64,000 bases of DNA from Bathynomus jamesi. Its lineage: Eukaryota > Arthropoda > Malacostraca > Isopoda > Cirolanidae. The first letter of the stretch is position 1, and each line of letters opens with the position of its first letter. Shown here piece by piece: positions 23,343 to 37,791 of the stretch. The translations under genes and the position numbers were made by a program. Location: positions 213,370 through 277,369 of the forward strand of contig JAJOZX010006146.1 of NCBI GenBank assembly GCA_023014485.1. The letters run 5' to 3'. The notes under the pieces are model-generated. The model had not been told where the DNA came from, did no database searches, and was given only the letters and a program-made list of their open reading frames with translations.

Positions 23343-23520
23343 CGAAACCTACAGTAAAATTATTGAATGCCCGGTTAGGTCAACTCTACGCCTTTGACGA
23401 TTTTTTTGGTTAAGTCGTGATATTTTCGTTAAAACTAACCTAATTAACCTCACCGGGCATTCTATTACTCTAATCGGGCATTCAGTTGACCTAACCTGGC
23501 ATTCAATTAACCTAACGGGG
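23343..23520. repeat. Degenerate copy of the palindromic TTAGG-arm repeat
   Basis: Matches 90-198 (GAAACCTA..GTAAAATTATTGAAT, then CGCC.TTGACGATT and AAGTCGTGATATTTTCGTT). The right half differs and has three spaced GGGCATTC(A/T) repeats. Confidence 0.65.
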
Positions 23521-23866
23521 CATATATATATATATACACACACACACAATATATCGTTCAACTTTCACCCTGGCAACGCCGTGTCGCTCCTCTAGTTACT
23601 GTGTAAGACTAGTAAACTACATGGAGTTCAACGCTGTTCACGATCATATTAATTGTTTATCTTTATGAACAGATACATTACAGTATAATTACCTGTATGT
23701 CAATGACTGCACATTCAATTGTCCTTTTGGTTGGGGAAAATGGTTGGTGGGATGCAAGACGAGTTACGTCCCCGTCCTGCATCCTGCTAACACACAGCTG
23801 AATGGCTAAAACTCGTCCAAAAAGAGAAGAGTGCATGTAAAAAAATTTATAATTACAAAATTATAT

Positions 23867-24069
23867 GGATCACCTGAAGATCAGGGCTCCAAGCCTCCAT
23901 TAGTTAGCCTTATAAGGCTAACTAACGAAAATATCACGATTTAACCTAACCAATCGTCAAGGGCGGACAGTTACCCTAGCGATTGGTTAGGTTAAGTCGT
24001 GATATTTTCGTTAGTTAGCCTTATAAAGCTAACTAAAGAAGGCTGGGGGCCCTGATGTTCAGGTGATCC
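23867..24069. mobile_element. MITE with perfect 8-bp TSD
   Basis: The ends GGATCACCTGAAGATCAGG and the inverse of GGATCACCTGAACATCAGG are flanked by AATTATAT at 23859-23866 and 24070-24077, an exact 8-bp duplication. The interior is nearly a full palindrome carrying the GATTGGTTAGGTTAAG arms and TTAGTTAGCCTTATAA. A relative lies at 41307-41492. The class is inferred to be hAT-like from TSD length. Confidence 0.85.
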
Positions 24070-24306
24070 AATTATATTATCTAATATCTAATATCTATGC
24101 AATATTATCGAATGTCTAATATTTATAACTAACCAAAAAGCGAAAGTCAATTAATACATAAAGTATGAATTTAAACTATCATATTATCAAGTTGACAAAT
24201 TTATGTCTGTCATATGTTGAACTCAGTTGTCCCCTCTCCAGCCCACTTTCCCCCAGTTGGTACCCCAACTTGGGGAAAGAGGCGAGGAACATTACATATG
24301 TGGCCA

Positions 24307-24344
24307 ACTGTACATTGTGGCAAGTGCTTAAAATGTATGGTGTC
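24307..24344 (+). pseudogene. LINE RT sliver at the edge of the large TIR element
   Basis: TGTACATTGTGGCAAGTGC and the following bases match 10352-10390, the CTLWQVLKMYGV block. The match ends exactly where the 24345 TIR begins, so the boundary is inside a former LINE. The interval 24078-24306 has no recognisable feature. Confidence 0.7.
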
Positions 24345-24479
24345 AGTAGTATAGTGGGAAATGTGAGACAGCAATGGATCAATTTGAAAATTTCCCCCCC
24401 TCACCGTCCTTCATGGCGGTCCTCCACCGTCCTTCATGGCGGTCCCTCCTTTATGAGGTGTCCTTCATGGTCCTTCAAA

Positions 24480-24510
<31 letters not shown>

Positions 24511-25670
24511 AAAAGGAGGGGGAAAAAAAAGAGGGAAAAAAATAAAAAATAAATTTAAAAATAAATTTAAAAAAATAAATTTAAAAAATTGAATTTAAAA
24601 AATTAAATTTTAAAAATGATTCGTCTTCACCTTCCTTCAAAAAAATTTAAGAAAGGGTTGATCCTGGCCTTCCTCCTTCAAATAAGCTCTTTCATGAGGC
24701 AAACAAGAACAAACATGAAAAAACATACATACATTCGAGTACTTTCTGTTCAGGCAAGTTCCACCAGATATTAGAAATGAAAACGAATATCTGAAAGGTT
24801 TTAATAGGCCTAACGAGTGTGCATCAGCACATCGAATTTTCAAATGTTAACAAATTGCGAACAATACATAAATGAAAATCAGAGTGATCATATTTTAAAC
24901 CGAAAACAAGTTCTTTGTTTAAGATCTGTATTATGAAAAATAAAACTAATATTTATTATTTTAATTTAAATAAATTAATTTCTCTCTTTTTTAAAGGAAA
25001 CTGGCTTATTTTCAAACGAGATGACCTTCAAATACAATATATATTCATATCACACGCATATATGTTTATTTACTTTTAAGTATGTAGTTTTCTGTTATTT
25101 ACATCGATATATTCCATCACATTCACTTTCACATGCCATCTTCTGGTATATGAATTAATAATTTTACCGTTCATGAAATTTCGTTATAAAATTGCATGTG
25201 TTAAAAAGAACCAAGTTGCCTAACGCGGCTTTGAAACTGAAGCAGCAATTCTGTTATCCTCCTCTAAACATCCACTTAAATATTATTACTAATATTAATT
25301 TATTGTTATTATTACATATATATGTGTACACGTATTAAGAGTATTTAAATTAAATATATTGATTTCAATTATATATATATACTTTTAAAGAGAACACATT
25401 ACGTAATTTTATATTTTAGAAGTACAAATCATCAAATTTTATTTCCATCTTAGCCATGACTTCTTTCCACGGTAGTAAACATCAAATTATTATTCTTAAG
25501 TTTCTGTAAACCAGTAATTGCAATTGTCGTTTTATCTTATTCCTATTATGTCTATAAATAAAATTTACGCAGTATCCATTTCATAAGAGAATCAACACCT
25601 ATGATCTTAAAGAATAATGTTAGCTTCTTGGTTTATTTCGAATCGAATAAGCTTACCAACAGTATATAAT

Positions 25671-25672
<2 letters not shown>
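24345..25672 (+). repeat. Left terminal inverted repeat of the PolB element
   Basis: Inverted copy of 38213-39739. It includes tandem CCGTCCTTCATGGCGGTCC units (24406-24450), a purine-only A/G tract (about 24477-24540), and AT-rich single-copy-like DNA to the (CA)n at 25670. The two arms differ mainly by indels. Confidence 0.85.
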
Positions 25673-25759
<87 letters not shown>

Positions 25760-27950
25760 TTTATTTGATAGGTTCACTGATTCAATGTACAGTATTTGCA
25801 TAATTCTTTGTACGTTGATTATATTTGGCATCTCAGTTCACATTCTTACCAGATTTTCCAGGCTAGTTAATAAACAATTTCAAAACGTATGTAATTTTTT
25901 CTAATAATTTAACTGTAACGAGTAGTAGTTAATCATTACTGCTAACAACTTTTGTCTATAAACTACACAGGTCTACGAATGAGAAATTTGTAAGAGCAGT
26001 TTTCTTACTAACAGTTGATTTTATATAAATCAAATACTCTGATTTCGAATAAGGCGTACATTTTACTATCACGTAAGGACTTTCTCAAACTGGAAGGGAA
26101 ACGCCGCTACATAAATAAATATTATTTATTTCAATTTACATTAGGTATCTATTTCGTTTTGCTATGTTAATTACAAATGCAAACAACTTTAAAAAGAAAG
26201 ATTGTTATTTAAGCCAGCTAGTTTTCTTGCGGCCTATGCTATGGTGCTTTTCTTTTATGTAGTAATTCTTAGCGCCCATTTCAACATCCAACAGTAGGCG
26301 GTCGTCGTGCTGACGGCACACATTCAATGACATCTTATTAGTTTTTAATAAAAATTAATTTGACTCAGTTTTAATTAAAATTAATTACATGTGTAATATG
26401 AAATACGGCATTTTGTGAAATTCTGTACGTAATGTCGAAAACTAATATTATTTTCGGAACCAGCGTGCAAAAATTACTCTACAGGTGATACATTATCTCG
26501 ATCAACAAAAACATCTACAGTCATGCCTCCTTTTATAATGTTTCAAATGTAAATTTAATTTCAAAGCGCCTTAACATGTAACATTGGAGGATATATTTTA
26601 AATATTTTTACTCGAAATAAAAATCGTTGATTTATTCCTACTGCCGTTAATTCATTATTTTTGACGAATACCTAATTTAATTTTTCATTCATTTATAACA
26701 CGAATTTCATTATACGTGAATTTAAAACAGAAGCGTATTTATAATGCAGAATGTGTAGACGAAAACACGAAATATAATATCTCTATAAGAACAAGTTTAT
26801 TTTAAAAATTATTGAAATATGCAAGATTGAAAATTGTTTAATTCATCAGTCTCATTTATAAGTGTTACACTAATTGCTGCAAAAATCGTTTTCTACGAAC
26901 ATTACAATACAGAAAACGAAATTTTGCTTAATGAGAGGGATAGCCACAAATTAAATAGATCTGTTTAGGATCATTCTATAATTTTGAAACACTACTTGCG
27001 AGCAATTAGTTTCACTGATTAATATTAATTTCTTTTCATTAGTTTACTAATCCTCATTTCCAGCAACTTTCCGGAATTATACAAATAGGCAGGGATTGCG
27101 AAATTTCCATAACGTTATATTACATTATAATACGTTATAATACGTTTCAATACGTCTGGAATTAAGTTGCTGGTTATATTTATCTGTACATTGAAGGAAG
27201 AGCCCTTAATTTTATCGTTGCAAAGGTACAAGGTTACAGATATAAAAAGCATTCGTTTTTCTCGTTAACAAACTATGAAATCTGCGGGTACGCATTAGCC
27301 AAATTGCATAATGAAACACACACCGAATTGAAATTATGGCGAAATACGGCAACTATTTATGCAATTGCAACACTGCGAGATACAGCTATTTAAGGCCATG
27401 CTCTAATCGTAGCGTTCATTCTTCATGCAATATTCACAGCGGAAAGTTTGTTAACACTACACCTCCTTTGCCAGTTTGTGAGCATTTTTAAATTTTTAGC
27501 ATGTTAAATATTAAGCATTATTTTTAAGGATAGACTTGAATGAAATTCATTCTAGATGTTCGAGTCCTTTCTGGGTCACGAATAAAAAAATATATATATT
27601 GGTAGACTATAGACCATATGACAGATATTATTAATACTAAGGATAGAAATATATACATTTGATTAGAGATAATACTGTAATGTCGAAGTGGAGCTACAGA
27701 CAGACGTTCTCGCACCAAGAAGTCCATAGCTTAGAGGGTAAATGGCAGGACTCGTGGATAGTTTGGCTGAGGGTTGGCTGATTTTTTAATTCTTTGCATT
27801 AGACTGTAGTTTTGTTATCTCTGGGAAGCTCGGGGCATTGCGGGTAGCAATCATTTGCGAAGCTGTGCATCTCGGGGTTAATTTATGTAAGAGTCTAAAA
27901 GACCTGTTGTACAGCAAATTTAGGGTTCTGCCAGATCCTTTTTTATAATT
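25760..27950. other. AT-rich interior without recognisable genes
   Basis: No ORF with family resemblance and no repeat structure I can name. If the Polinton reading is correct this is where other element genes would be expected; I see none. Confidence 0.5.
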
Positions 27951-27959
27951 TACCCACAG

Positions 27960-28770
27960 TTACTGTCTGTATATATTACAACAGAAAGTACGAAAGAGAG
28001 TGTCTTTAGCTTCACTTGTACAGAATAGAGAGTTCCTTATGGTCATATTCGTTTTAGCACACAGACTTCGAGATTGTTTTCTTATAGCCGAGTCATCATT
28101 CAAGGAGCTGGTAATAGTTTGACCCAAATACTTTAACTCTTGTACTTCTTCAATTACTTCACCATTCATTTTAAACATTATATCAGCTAACTGATTACAG
28201 CTTTTAGGATGAAATTGCATAACCTTAGTTTTGTAACATTAAAAAGCTTACTATGTTTCTGCGAATACACTTCGCAGACTTTTAGTAGCCGATCCATACC
28301 TTTAACAGAGGGACTTATTATCACCATATCATCGGCGTAAACTAAGTTATTTATACTTGTGTTATCTATACATCAACCCACTGTTGCCTCATTAAGTGAA
28401 GCAATTAATACATAAATATACACATTAAACAGCATAGGGGAGAGCAAGGATCCTTGTCTCACCCCGCAAAAGGAGCCAAAACACTCAGATAGTACATTGC
28501 CCACCTAACGGTGAAAGATTGGTGGGAATACCAAAATTTCAATAAATTTAATATGTATATGGGAACCTTCCAGTCTTCTAGTTTCGCAAATAAAATATTA
28601 TGGTTCACCCTATCATATGCATTACTTATATCTAGGAAACAGCTATAAATAGCTGAATTACTGTCAATGTATTTAGATATTGTTTTTAAGCACATAGATA
28701 CACAGGTCAGTTGAGTGGAACCTTTTAATGCCAAACTGTTTAGATGATGTCCATAGGAGATCATTTAATC
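27960..28770 (-). pseudogene. Non-LTR retrotransposon RT fragment
   Basis: Minus-strand 28764-28459 reads CFLDISNAYDRVNHNILF (palm motif A), then the GVRQGSLLSPMLFNVYI block near 28455-28405 and YADDMVIISPSVKG near 28330-28290 (motif C), then KYLGQTITSS near 28120. The order is that of a LINE reverse transcriptase. Frames change between blocks and one in-frame stop is present. It is 5' truncated and lacks an endonuclease. The stretch 28771-29640 has nothing recognisable except a short (TA)n. Confidence 0.8.
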
Positions 28771-29653
28771 GGAGTAACAAGAGTTTTTCTAGTTTCGAGA
28801 AGCAGCAATCGATATAGTCAAATAATATCACCAACAAAGAATATTCTGTGTTAATTATATTACTATAACATATATGTAGTTTTCCGTGTCACAGTACTAT
28901 ATTGTTCCTTCATCCAATATTTCTAGGAAACGTTGGGTACCACAAACAATCAAGATATGGACGTCGAACAAAATTTACTTGACACACCTGTACAGCTTCG
29001 TTCAGTACCGTATCCAAATTACCGATTATCTAATAATGGGGAAATGTAAGCAAGTTTTACTTTAGTAATATATATATATATTGTCGGATGCAGTGGTTAA
29101 CAACAACTTGTGAGAATGATCAACGCGTGTAGGATTCTAAAAGTACATTTATACACATCACTCATTTCCAATGTTCCGTAAATATTTGTGCAGGTTTGAA
29201 GGAGAGCAGCTTTAGCTCTATACAAACTTTTTACATGGCTAGTTACGCAAAGAAATGGTGCTGGCTCGCCCATATATATTTAAATTCTTGTACATATTCA
29301 GTGCTTCATTTCTTATTTTGGATCTGATACTGTAAGAATGACCAGAGTTACCTTTAGAGAGAGGCATGTCCTTAACCGTGCAACATTGAAAGAACACTAC
29401 GATGCAGTAAGCGTAACTCGTCAGCTTTCAGAAGACGCATTAAGTCTTTAACAGAAGGAACTGATAGCCTCGTATTAGAGCACCAGTCCAAAACGTTCAT
29501 ATTTACATCATGTATACTACATTCAACGCATGATTCAGTCACAAATCGCTAGTCGACAGTATGGGCATCAAACTTTGGTGGAGAGATTGAGTGCCAAACC
29601 TCACTCTGCATGAGATTCCAAAACCCTAACACATCACATCAACGTTGCCTAGT

Positions 29654-29707
<54 letters not shown>

Positions 29708-29714
29708 ATTTTAC

Positions 29715-31700
29715 CATCCTGCTACCACCTAGTCGAGATGTTCATGTTCCTCAGTCTGACTCATAAACTTCTACAACAATCGTGGTCTTTTCTCAAATTT
29801 TCAATCTGCTGAACACCGCCTCACCTCCTCCAAACCTCATCCCTCACTGAAGCTCAGGTTCCTGCGATGACAGTCAGCAACATCATTTCTGTACACTCTT
29901 ACATTCACTATACTCAGATTCACTCCAAAGGTGTATGATACGTATATGTACGCAATGACCTAACTTGTACACGTATACCGAACCCCGAATTCTATACCCT
30001 CTGACTACGGCTTACAATTCGTTACCAAACTAAATACACCTGCGCTTTTCCCTTTCTCCTAATTCTACCACCTACTGTATCCAAATTTCTTTAACTACCT
30101 CACTTCCAAAGCGGAATACATTCTATTCCGCTCTCCATTGCTGAAATTTTCATTTTAGGAGATTTCACTGTTCACCAATACCTTTGGCTTTCCTGAATGA
30201 CCATGAGCTATTGTTCTATTTCATCACACTCTTTCATACATCTAGCTAAGAACCTCTTCAACAACTCTATCTCCTCTTCTTACCCTCCTCTATTCCGCCC
30301 GACGGCTCAGCAGCCGAATCTTCTCCTGACAAAGCTAAACTCTTCGCTCAAACTCTCGCTTCCACCTCAACCATGGATGATTCCGATGCTGTTCCTTCAT
30401 CTCCGCCTCCCTCTGACTTTATCATGCTGAAATTAGAATCGCTTCCAAAAATGTTATTTCTGTCCCATCTGGGACCATCTCTTGGACGGTGTATGGACCT
30501 GATGGGGCTCCTCCTGTTGTTCTTGCACTTCAATGCTAACATCCCGACAGGCAAACGCCTACGTATTTGTTTATTATCTTGTACTTTACCTCCCTGCTAA
30601 AAGTTTGCGTTCATTCATCCTGTCCCAGGAGGGGTAACCACCCTAAACCCTTCAGTCAAAATGTTTTGATTTCTTGCCTTTCTAATATTTTTTTAAACTA
30701 ACCTTAATAGGAAGAATCTTAACCACTTCTCTTCTCACAATCTTCTTTCATATCGTCAGTACGGGACCCAAGGGTACTTCTATCGGTGATCTTTTTGCAT
30801 ATCGCCCTGAATCATGGTCTTCCTTTCATGGTTTCGGCGAAACTCCTGTTATTGTGCTAGACATATCGAAAACTTTTGATAGAGTATGGTACAAATTTTA
30901 AATACCCAAATTGCCAACCTGTGGATTTTATTCTACTAACTCTGTCTTCACCTCTAATTCTCCCTCTCGCCGTCCTATAGCAGCGACTGTAGACGACCTC
31001 TGTTCTTCACCTAAAGCTATCAACAGAGGTGTTCCTCAGGGGCTCTGTTCTGTCAGCCAATCTTTTCCTTTTATTTAATGAATTTTTAATTCGCCCTTCC
31101 TTTCCTATTCGCTCCTATGCCAATGACCCAACACTTAACTTCTCTACCCGCTTCCCAGAGCTTCCTTCTCAACAGTCGCACTATGAACCGTGTAGAACGA
31201 CTATGGAACCCATGACTTCAGGACTTTCTGATTGGATCAGATTGGATCAGAGAATACAATGCGGCTTTCACTGGAACAAGATAAGGTTCCTCCGTCTATC
31301 TACTCGTCACATTCTTCAACACGATCATAACCTTGTCTTCAACAATATACACCTCAATCTTTCCTCTTCTCTTAACACCTCAGGCGTTTCCTTTCTCGTA
31401 ATCTTTCATGTAAAGGTCGCATATGCCATCTATCCAAAACATCTTCTAAAGGGATAGGTGCAGTGTACTGCCTACACACTTTCTTAGCCCTCGCTCAGTT
31501 GGTGCCTCTGTGCAGGACCTTCTCCGTCTCTGTATGGAATACACTTGGAGGACGTTTTCGTGGGCATTCGCACAAGTCTCATCCTTCCTACATAAAAACA
31601 AAACAAAAACAAAAACGAGTATTTTTAAACACTTACTCGCATAAATGTAATTCTTTCCGCATATTATGGATTCATCATCTTTACATGTAAATACTTCAAC
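29715..31700 (+). pseudogene. jockey-like LINE, degraded
   Basis: Fragments of the endonuclease-reverse transcriptase ORF appear in several frames: SNFQSAEHRLTSSKPH near 29800, a FDRVW-like motif A near 30870, GVPQG at about 31030, and later FLRLSTRHILQHDHNL to NTSGVSF. The catalytic YADD box has become YANDP near 31120. The same family occurs on the minus strand at 55300-56395. Stops and frameshifts are dense, so this is a dead copy. Confidence 0.8.
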
Positions 31701-31842
31701 AGCAAGGTGTTGGGGTTAATACCTCTGTTTAATCCCATAGGGTATCTTATATTCCTCAAACTCTTGAAGAAGTTTTGTTGTTTCTTGATAAAAATATCCT
31801 AACTAGTCAAAATGTTTTGATGGGGGTAATACATTTGGAAAG

Positions 31843-31879
<37 letters not shown>

Positions 31880-32070
31880 ACAAGATCATGTACAGAATTT
31901 GTAAATGAGGCAGCTTTTTCATCAATGAATCTACAGGCCTTAATAATTCTACTAAGCATAAACGTGGCTTTGATAAACCTTGTGGAGATACTTATAATAC
32001 ATATTGATAGCTTTGTAAACTTGATTTTCTAGGGAATCTAACTAATGTATAGTTTGTTTTTAAGAAATTC

Positions 32071-35000
32071 GTGTTCAGCGTTTTTCGCTTCTTTTCCAGG
32101 GCAACGTGTGACGAGCCCTTTAAAAGATCCCGAAATGCATTACCACCAGCATGCTCAAGTGGGGATAAGTGGGAACGACAGAACAACCAGGAACCCTTTG
32201 ACTACACTACTGAGGTAACCCCTCAAACAACCAGCCAAGACCTCTACACCTCCGCAGGTGTTAAAAGATCTAGGTCTGTTGAAGATCAATCTCCGATCAC
32301 GTGCGGTGTGGATGCTAAACGAACAAAGTTCAACGTTACGTTCAACTCTGAGGACAAAGATTCATCACCGACAAACTCATTGTCGGGTGAAACAGATAAG
32401 CAATTTCCTGAAAACCTCCAGCATTACACATCATCTGTAACACTCCAACCCCCTTCAAAAACGATCGCTAGCCATACAGAGAGAATGAGCTATCATTCAT
32501 CCAACGGTGTATCTCTTACCTTATTGCAAAATGTGAGTAATACCCATACACTTTCTAGAAGTCGCTACAACGTCAGAATTGACCCCCGAGTCGCATATTC
32601 GAAGGGCTTCGAACAAGGACTCTCCAACGTAGTTCGATGTGTCATCGCACATGCTCTTCAGAACAATAATGATCGGGAGACCCGAGTAAGGTTGGCATTT
32701 GGGCTTGAGCCAAATAGCGAGGATAGCGATCAGTTCTGGATAGTAATACCTTACAGAAACCTGGTGGTAGAAAATGTTGACTACATCCTTTCACGTTTTG
32801 CACAAGCTTCTCAAAGTGGATCAAAGTTTAGCCTGGAGAAATTCACGGTTGAAATTGATCATGTGTACCGTGTTGTGGGTCATAGTGCCACGCCTTATAC
32901 ACTTAACTTCAATTCTCAAGGCTATTTTTAGACGGCATATAAACGTCGATCGTGGTTGCGGATTTATAGCTATAATCCTGTCTCATATGTTTACCATGCT
33001 AAACAAGCTGTCTGAAGTTTCCGCCTGGGAGCAGTCATAGAAAGAGCACAAAAACTGGCTGAAGATTGTAAAATTGATTTTAACTGTAATATGGGGCCTG
33101 AAGAATTGACGAAGGTAGAAGACCAGATGAAAGTTAGGATTGCTGTGTTGGTCTGGATCAAAATGGCAGAACAACATATGTATTTAAAAGCTGTGTGAGA
33201 GATCGTACAAGACCCCTACTTATTTTAGGACTGTCAGGAACAACATATCTCCCCATCCGTAATATAAGGGACCTTTACGCGAGTTATGACAAAAGTCGAA
33301 AATATGGACGACATCATGATTTGTGTAAGGGGTGCCTCGAGTTTGCGAATGATATAGTGAAACATTGTAAAGATTGCCACATGGTATGTGAGCAGTGTAA
33401 AAGCCCCAAATGTGAAAGCCTTGTAGTTCAAGCTGAGAAGAGGGATTGTAATGTGTGTAGACGCACATTTTTCAACAATAACTGTTTTGAGCTCCATAAA
33501 TCAATTGGCACGTGCAGGAAAATGAGAATCTGTGAATGTGGCATGTTTCACACCTTGAATGGTAGCGGGGATTTCAAGCACAAGTGTGACGAAATTCACT
33601 GTCCTACATGCCAGGAGGAATATAAGGCGGATGGCGTAAAACATGTATGTTATATGAAAGACGCCAAGCCTAAAAACAAACCTTGTATAACTGTATACTA
33701 CGATATAGAAACATACACGAACGCTGAAACCAAAGAGGTAATTCCGCATTTACTTGTGAGCCAGACTATCTGCGATGAATGTATGGATATCGAGTGTGAC
33801 GAGTGCCCCAAATGCGGTAAACGGACAAACGTTTTTAAAACGAATGTCCACGATAGTCCTGTGAAACTATTTGTGTCCTATATTGTCAAGTTAGCCGACA
33901 AGTTCAAAAAAGTGACTGTGTATATTCTCGCCCATAACGGGGCAAAGTTTGACACGCAGTTCCTTTATAAGGAGTTGCTTGAGCACGAATCCTCTGAGAT
34001 ATTTACAGGTGATCCATTGAAAAGAGGCAACAAATTAATACAGATGCAAATAAGAGGCAATGTACAATTTAAAGACACTTTATTATTCACACCTTGTAAA
34101 TTAGCAAAGCTACCCAAGGTGATGGGGGTAGCAGCTGAAGTTTCCAAAGGACACTTCCCTTACACTTTCCTCACCAGCGAGACTTTAAACTACGTAGGCC
34201 CACCACCACCCAAACATTATTTTAACTATGACTGTATGAGTGAGATGAACGTGAAGACTTTGATCGATACTACAACAGTTTTAATGAAAGTAACCCTTAT
34301 AATATAGCTGATGAATGTGAGCGTTATTGCGTGAATGATGTGCGCGTGCTTAGAGTATGTTTCCAGGCCTTTAGAAGGATGTACATAGCCCGTTTCAAAT
34401 GCGATCCGCTGCAAGTCGCAACCACCATCGCATCATTATGTTTTACGGTGTTCAAGAATAACTTCATGCCTAAAGACACCTTATCCATTATTCACCGAAA
34501 CAAACCCCGCAGTTACGGACACAAGGCTATTTACTGGCTCATACACCTACAGCAACAGACAGGTGTATACATAAAGCACGCCCGCAACACGGGTGAAGTA
34601 CCCATTAAGATTAATGGACGTGTTTTCTGGGTTGACGGACTAAGTGAAAACCGTGTCACTGGTGTGAAGACTGTGTACTCCTTTAACGGATGCTGGTGGC
34701 ATGGGTGCCCCCGTCCTGAGCGGAATCGCCGGAGATATCCACGGTAGATCTCCTGCCGATTGTCTTGCATGGACCCGCACCCGCGATCAACTTATAGAGT
34801 CCCAGTTCACTCACAAAGTCTTGTGGGAGCATGAATATGATGCACGGATGGAGACAGACGAGGTGTACCGCGAAGAAATAAGGGCCATCAAACGTTCAAT
34901 GGTACTGGATCCTCTCAAATGCGGTGATAGCTTGTTCGGTGGTCGTACAAATCCCTTCAAGCTATACTTTCCACCTACGGAAGGTGTGAAACTTCACTAC

Positions 35001-36299
35001 TACGACTTCTGTTCTTTATACCCATACGTGATGAAGAACAACCCGTACCCCGTGGGTGCTCCTGAGAAGTTGGTGGGTCCTAGCCTGCCCTCCATCAATG
35101 AATTTTCAAGAAATTTGAATGATTGCTACTTTGGGATCTCTTTCGTAGACGTGCTCCCCCCTCGCGAATTATGGATGCCGATCTTACCCGTCGTCATTGA
35201 CCACAAGCTCATGTTTCCCCTGTGCGTGAAGTGTGCGGGAGAGAATAACGGTAATTGTAACCATACACCCCACCAGCGTAAGATCAGAGGCGTATATACA
35301 AGTCCTGAGCTGGCCCTAGCCGTACGCCATGGGTATAGAATATTGAAGATACATGAGGTGTGGAGGTTTCAGAAGCTACCCAACCTTTTCACACCATATA
35401 TAAACGCATTTTTGAAGGATAAGGTTGAGGCATCAGGGTATCCGCGAGGAGTTGATACCGAAGATGAAAAAACGTCTTATATACAGCGTTACCGCGAACA
35501 CGAAGGTATACAACTTGATCGCGCCCAAATTGCAAAGAATCCTGGCAAGCGCTTTAGTGCAAAGTTGTGTCTAAACAGTCTATGGGGAAAATTTGCACAA
35601 AATACTGGCAAGGGAAACGTTCATTTGGCACAAAGTTATAGCGAAGTCTGGGATTATGCCAACTCACCCGATAAAGAAGTCATGGAAATCGTGAATGTAG
35701 GTAATACTTACATAATAAAGTACAACAACACTGAATTGGCCACAGATACCTCAAGGGTTACAAACATTCCTGTAGCCAGCTTCACAACAGCCTACGCCCG
35801 CATCAAACTTTGGAGTCTATTGCATTCTCTTGGGCAGAGAGTCTTGTATGCCGATACAGATAGCGTGATATTCACAGCGAGGGAGGGTGAATACCTGCCT
35901 GCTATTGGTGAATTCCTCGGCGAGCTCACTGATGAGATCAAGGATGAGTATGGGGACAACGCATACGCCGACTCTTTTGTCTCAACAGGACCTAAAACTT
36001 ATGGGGTACTGGTGAGGGTGGGGGAGGATATGAAATATATCGTGAAGGCAAAGGGTATTACGCTCAACCATGCGAATCGGCGGGTTGTTAACTTTGAATC
36101 GTTGAAGGATCTAGTGTGCTTGGACGATGAGGGCGAACGACCTCCCCAACTAACTGTAGGCACCCACAATTTTCGGGCGCAGAAGCTGGGGGGCGTGAAG
36201 GAACTTAGGGGTACGAAGGTGTGCCGTAACACCTATAGGAAACGTTACCAGTTACCTGGTACCTATGATACCGTGCCCTTTGGATACTGTATCGAATAG
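32071..36299 (+). pseudogene. Protein-primed family-B DNA polymerase (Polinton/adintovirus type), frameshifted
   Basis: The N-terminal part (32071-32931) ends with an FWIVIPYRNLVVENVDY region; 32935-33240 is broken by stops. From 33240 there is a cysteine-rich zinc region, then exonuclease motif I (YYDIETYT), Exo II (ILAHNGAKFDTQF), Exo III (YCVNDVRVL near 34330), a WWHGCP block near 34695, then polymerase motif A (YYDFCSLYPYV), B (LCLNSLWGKFAQN) and C (YADTDSVIF near 35850), ending at 36299. Frame changes occur near 34250 and 34745. All catalytic motifs survive, but the gene is broken. Such polymerases copy linear DNA with a protein primer in Polintons, adintoviruses and bidnaviruses. Codon use is more GC-rich than the surroundings. 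Confidence 0.85.
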
Positions 36300-37754
36300 T
36301 TGTATCCCTTGTAATGCTTAGTCGAATTTAATTATGTATGTATCTGTTACATCTTATTATATATTCTTTGTACCACTGTTTACCATGCACTTTTAACCAT
36401 TTTCTGTGTATTGTATTTGTACTGATAATAAACTTCTTATTTTGTATTAAACTGCTTTTCATTCTAGCAACCTTCATTATATTAGTTATGGGAAAATAAA
36501 AGCTGTATATGTACACATCAATCATTAATAACGCATAGGTTTTTCCTCAACTTATTAATGACGTAAACTTAGTGATAGTATTAACCCTTTCTACGCCAGC
36601 GATTGCGAATCCGTATGGCGTCATCAACAAAAAATATGTGTATTTTCCTCAGATTATTTTCGCTGATGATTTATGGCATTTGTATATAAATATTTGTAAA
36701 GCAAAGGACAAATATTGTTGCTAATTGTTCAATTCAAAGTACAAAGTTATGTTAGTGTCTCTTATTACTTGACAGCGTCATTGGCGCTATATAATTTCTA
36801 GTGTAATTAGTTATTTCTAAGCAAAGTTTCGCTTCCTTACCTATTTTTAACAGTTTTTAAAATGTTAAATTTTTTAGGTCAAAACAATAATTTGGGATAG
36901 AAAGGATTAATATTGCAGACACCATCATCGCTCTGTGCAATACCTACCATTCAAATAAGTACCTACAGATCCGAATAAACGTATGGTGTTTTCCACATTC
37001 AGTAGTAACGACGATAAGACAGCTATTATTTTAAGTCATTTTATAATCAAGGTTTTAATCTTCCTGCAAGCGTTTGAAAAGATTGCTAGTTATACATTCA
37101 CTTAGTATGAAAAATTAAAATATGTCTACATGAATAAGATGGATACTTATCTTCTCATAGTCAAATTTCAGATGAAGCCTATACATGTACCGATGTGTCG
37201 CATGTTGAAATCTTCTAGCTCGTTACAATGTCGTTATTTTGCTGAGGTTATTGCACAAACGAAAACAAATGATAAGAATATGTAATATTACAATGAGCAC
37301 AAAAGACTACAAACAACGGCTTATACGAGAATGTCTGTTTAGGAAGCTCTGATAAAAGATGTACGAAAATTAAAAAAAGATAGGCGAAAGTTTTAAAACA
37401 GCATAGGAGAGAGATTGGAAGGAAATAGAGAACTTTAAAGATAAAGCGTAAATTTAAAAGTAAAGAGATGTGGTTCGATATGAAATTCGACAATACTTTT
37501 ATGCGGTATAAATGTTTCTAACGGGGATTTAACACAAAATAAACAGTTGACCTCTTTAAAAGGATCTGCTTGAGTTATTTTGAAACACGTTAGTGACATT
37601 CCAGCCCCACAAATTAACTATACGCCTGAATGACATACGTTTAGTTTCATCAGAATTAAAATACTCACCCACTAATTTGAGATCAATATTCTGAGTGCAT
37701 CCTACATTTCTGCAATCAAAATGTTTTTAGACATCAAGATTGGCAAAATCTTTA

Positions 37755-37791
<37 letters not shown>

